A stretch of 64,000 nucleotides of DNA. Source: Paracoccus onubensis. GTDB taxonomy: Bacteria > Pseudomonadota > Alphaproteobacteria > Rhodobacterales > Rhodobacteraceae. The stretch covers positions 62,001 to 126,000 of the forward strand of contig NZ_QZCG01000001.1 in NCBI RefSeq assembly GCF_003591515.1, written 5' to 3'. Made by a program: the position numbers and the translations under genes. Of the stretch, positions 63,252 through 64,000 are shown in pieces. A model generated the notes under the pieces. That model searched no databases. It saw nothing but the letters and a program-made list of their open reading frames with translations, and was not told where the DNA came from. How positions within the stretch are numbered: position 1 is the stretch's first letter; each line of letters begins with the position of its first letter.

Positions 63252-64000
63252 TCAGGCGAGTTTGACGCTCCTGCGGCCATCGATGCCTACGGGCGTATCG
63301 CCCTCGGTGGTCACACGCCGCACGACGCGATGGGCATCGCCATAATCGTTGATCGCCACATGCTGGGTTGCGCGGTTGTCCCAGATCGCAATGTCACCGA
63401 CACGCCAGCGCCAGCGAACCGTGTTTTCGGGGGCGGTGATATAGCCTTGGAAAAGCTCGTAAATCTTGTGGGTATCGGATCGGGACAGCCCGGTAATGCG
63501 CTGCACGAAGCTGCCCAGCAACAATGTCCGTTCTCCGGTTTCGGGATGAACGCGCACCACCGGATGTTCGGCCTGGAAGACCTTGGACGAGAAGACCTCG
63601 CGGTAATGTTTCTTTTCGACCTCTGTCGCTTTCGGACGCTGGGCCGCGTAGTCATAGGAATTGCTGTGAACCGCACGCAGCGAGTCGGCCAGCTGCTTTA
63701 ACGCGGGCGGCAGCGCCTCATATGCGGCGCTCGTATTGGCCCAGATCGTGTCTCCGCCCGTTTCCGGGATGACCACGCCACGCAGCACTGAATATTTGGG
63801 ATAGGCCGGAACGAAGGTAATGTCGGTATGCCACTGGTCGGCCCGGCCGCCATGAGACGAGTCCAGTTCGAGAAGGCTCGATGTCCCTTTGCGGACATGC
63901 TGGGTCGGATGTGCCACCAATTCGCCCAACCGCGAGGCAAAGGCTTCCTGACCGGCATCGTCAAGGTGATGCTGATCGCGGAAGAACACGACCTTGTGGC
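63252..64000 (-). CDS. TauD/AtsK-type alpha-ketoglutarate-dependent dioxygenase (5' truncated)
   Basis: C-terminal 249 codons; the frame is open to the window end and the N-terminus lies outside. Fe(II) ligands: HxD in DQWHTDITF and the distal His in NRATQHVAINDYGDAHR, with the 2-oxoglutarate-binding Arg in RVVRRVTTEGD. VVFFRDQHHLD and NTSAAYEALPP are typical of the taurine dioxygenase/alkylsulfatase branch. It cleaves taurine, sulfonates or alkyl sulfates to release sulfite or sulfate. First visible gene of the operon on the minus strand. Confidence 0.9.
   Translation of the reverse strand, partial: HKVVFFRDQHHLDDAGQEAFASRLGELVAHPTQHVRKGTSSLLELDSSHGGRADQWHTDITFVPAYPKYSVLRGVVIPETGGDTIWANTSAAYEALPPALKQLADSLRAVHSNSYDYAAQRPKATEVEKKHYREVFSSKVFQAEHPVVRVHPETGERTLLLGSFVQRITGLSRSDTHKIYELFQGYITAPENTVRWRWRVGDIAIWDNRATQHVAINDYGDAHRVVRRVTTEGDTPVGIDGRRSVKLA

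Noticed and set aside
1..64000. tRNA, rRNA, CRISPR array, phage genes and origin of replication
   Set aside because: Scanned by eye for cloverleaf-like sequences, regularly spaced repeats, and typical genes; nothing convincing was found, but a tRNA scan would be the decisive test.

Overview
The window is a GC-rich alphaproteobacterial chromosome segment. Gene content points to a Paracoccus-like member of the Rhodobacteraceae: a nadB-nadC pair, an intact urease operon carrying ureJ, a short intergenic repeat containing CTTCTTTGTCCAAATACC, and above all a gene set matching the catecholate siderophore parabactin, first isolated from Paracoccus. The genus assignment is inference. I saw no rRNA, tRNA, CRISPR array, transposase or integrase; the window looks like stable chromosome made of many small catabolic, transport and resistance modules.

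Layout. 1-2.6 kb: end of nadB, then nadC and a cupin protein. 2.7-5.3 kb: an Lrp-type regulator divergent from ornithine cyclodeaminase and a CtlX-type citrulline hydrolase. 5.4-6.3 kb: CsbD-like and cold-shock proteins. 6.5-9.0 kb: a LysR regulator divergent from a nitroreductase and an EamA exporter. 9.2-14.6 kb: ureD-A-J-B-C-E-F-G. 14.8-17.6 kb: an AraC regulator divergent from an MFS exporter, then a VOC protein. 17.7-20.8 kb: a class A and a class C beta-lactamase in one overlapping unit, divergent from an AmpR homologue. 20.8-23.8 kb: cueR and copA. 23.9-27.0 kb: modE-modA-modB-modC. 27.9-43.6 kb: siderophore biosynthesis. 43.9-47.6 kb: ssuA-D-C-B. 48.0-49.3 kb: an ECF41-type sigma factor and its carboxymuconolactone decarboxylase partner. 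49.5-59.1 kb: a peptide ABC transporter with an M81 metallopeptidase, a D-threonine-aldolase-like PLP enzyme, an RpiR regulator and a RidA protein. 59.2-64 kb: a second sulfonate or organosulfur uptake and oxidation operon, cut by the window end.

The standout is the siderophore locus. It encodes enzymes for two aryl acids from isochorismate: 2,3-dihydroxybenzoate (isochorismatase plus EntA-type dehydrogenase) and salicylate (PchB-like lyase). Two aryl-AMP ligases differ at the residue known to separate the two substrates (Cys versus Ser in the HN[FY]xxx[CS]P motif). There is one free aryl carrier protein, an Sfp-type transferase, a VibH-like free condensation domain, and what looks like the vibriobactin synthetase VibF split into two proteins on opposite strands (Cy-Cy-A plus a dead carrier; dead C-PCP-C). 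Parabactin is spermidine carrying two 2,3-dihydroxybenzoyl groups and one salicyl-methyloxazoline from threonine, so nearly every gene has a place. No receptor, exporter or ferric-siderophore hydrolase lies in the window.

A second notable unit is the ampR / ampC / class A bla locus, in which two serine beta-lactamases of different Ambler classes overlap by four bases and appear to share one AmpR-controlled promoter.
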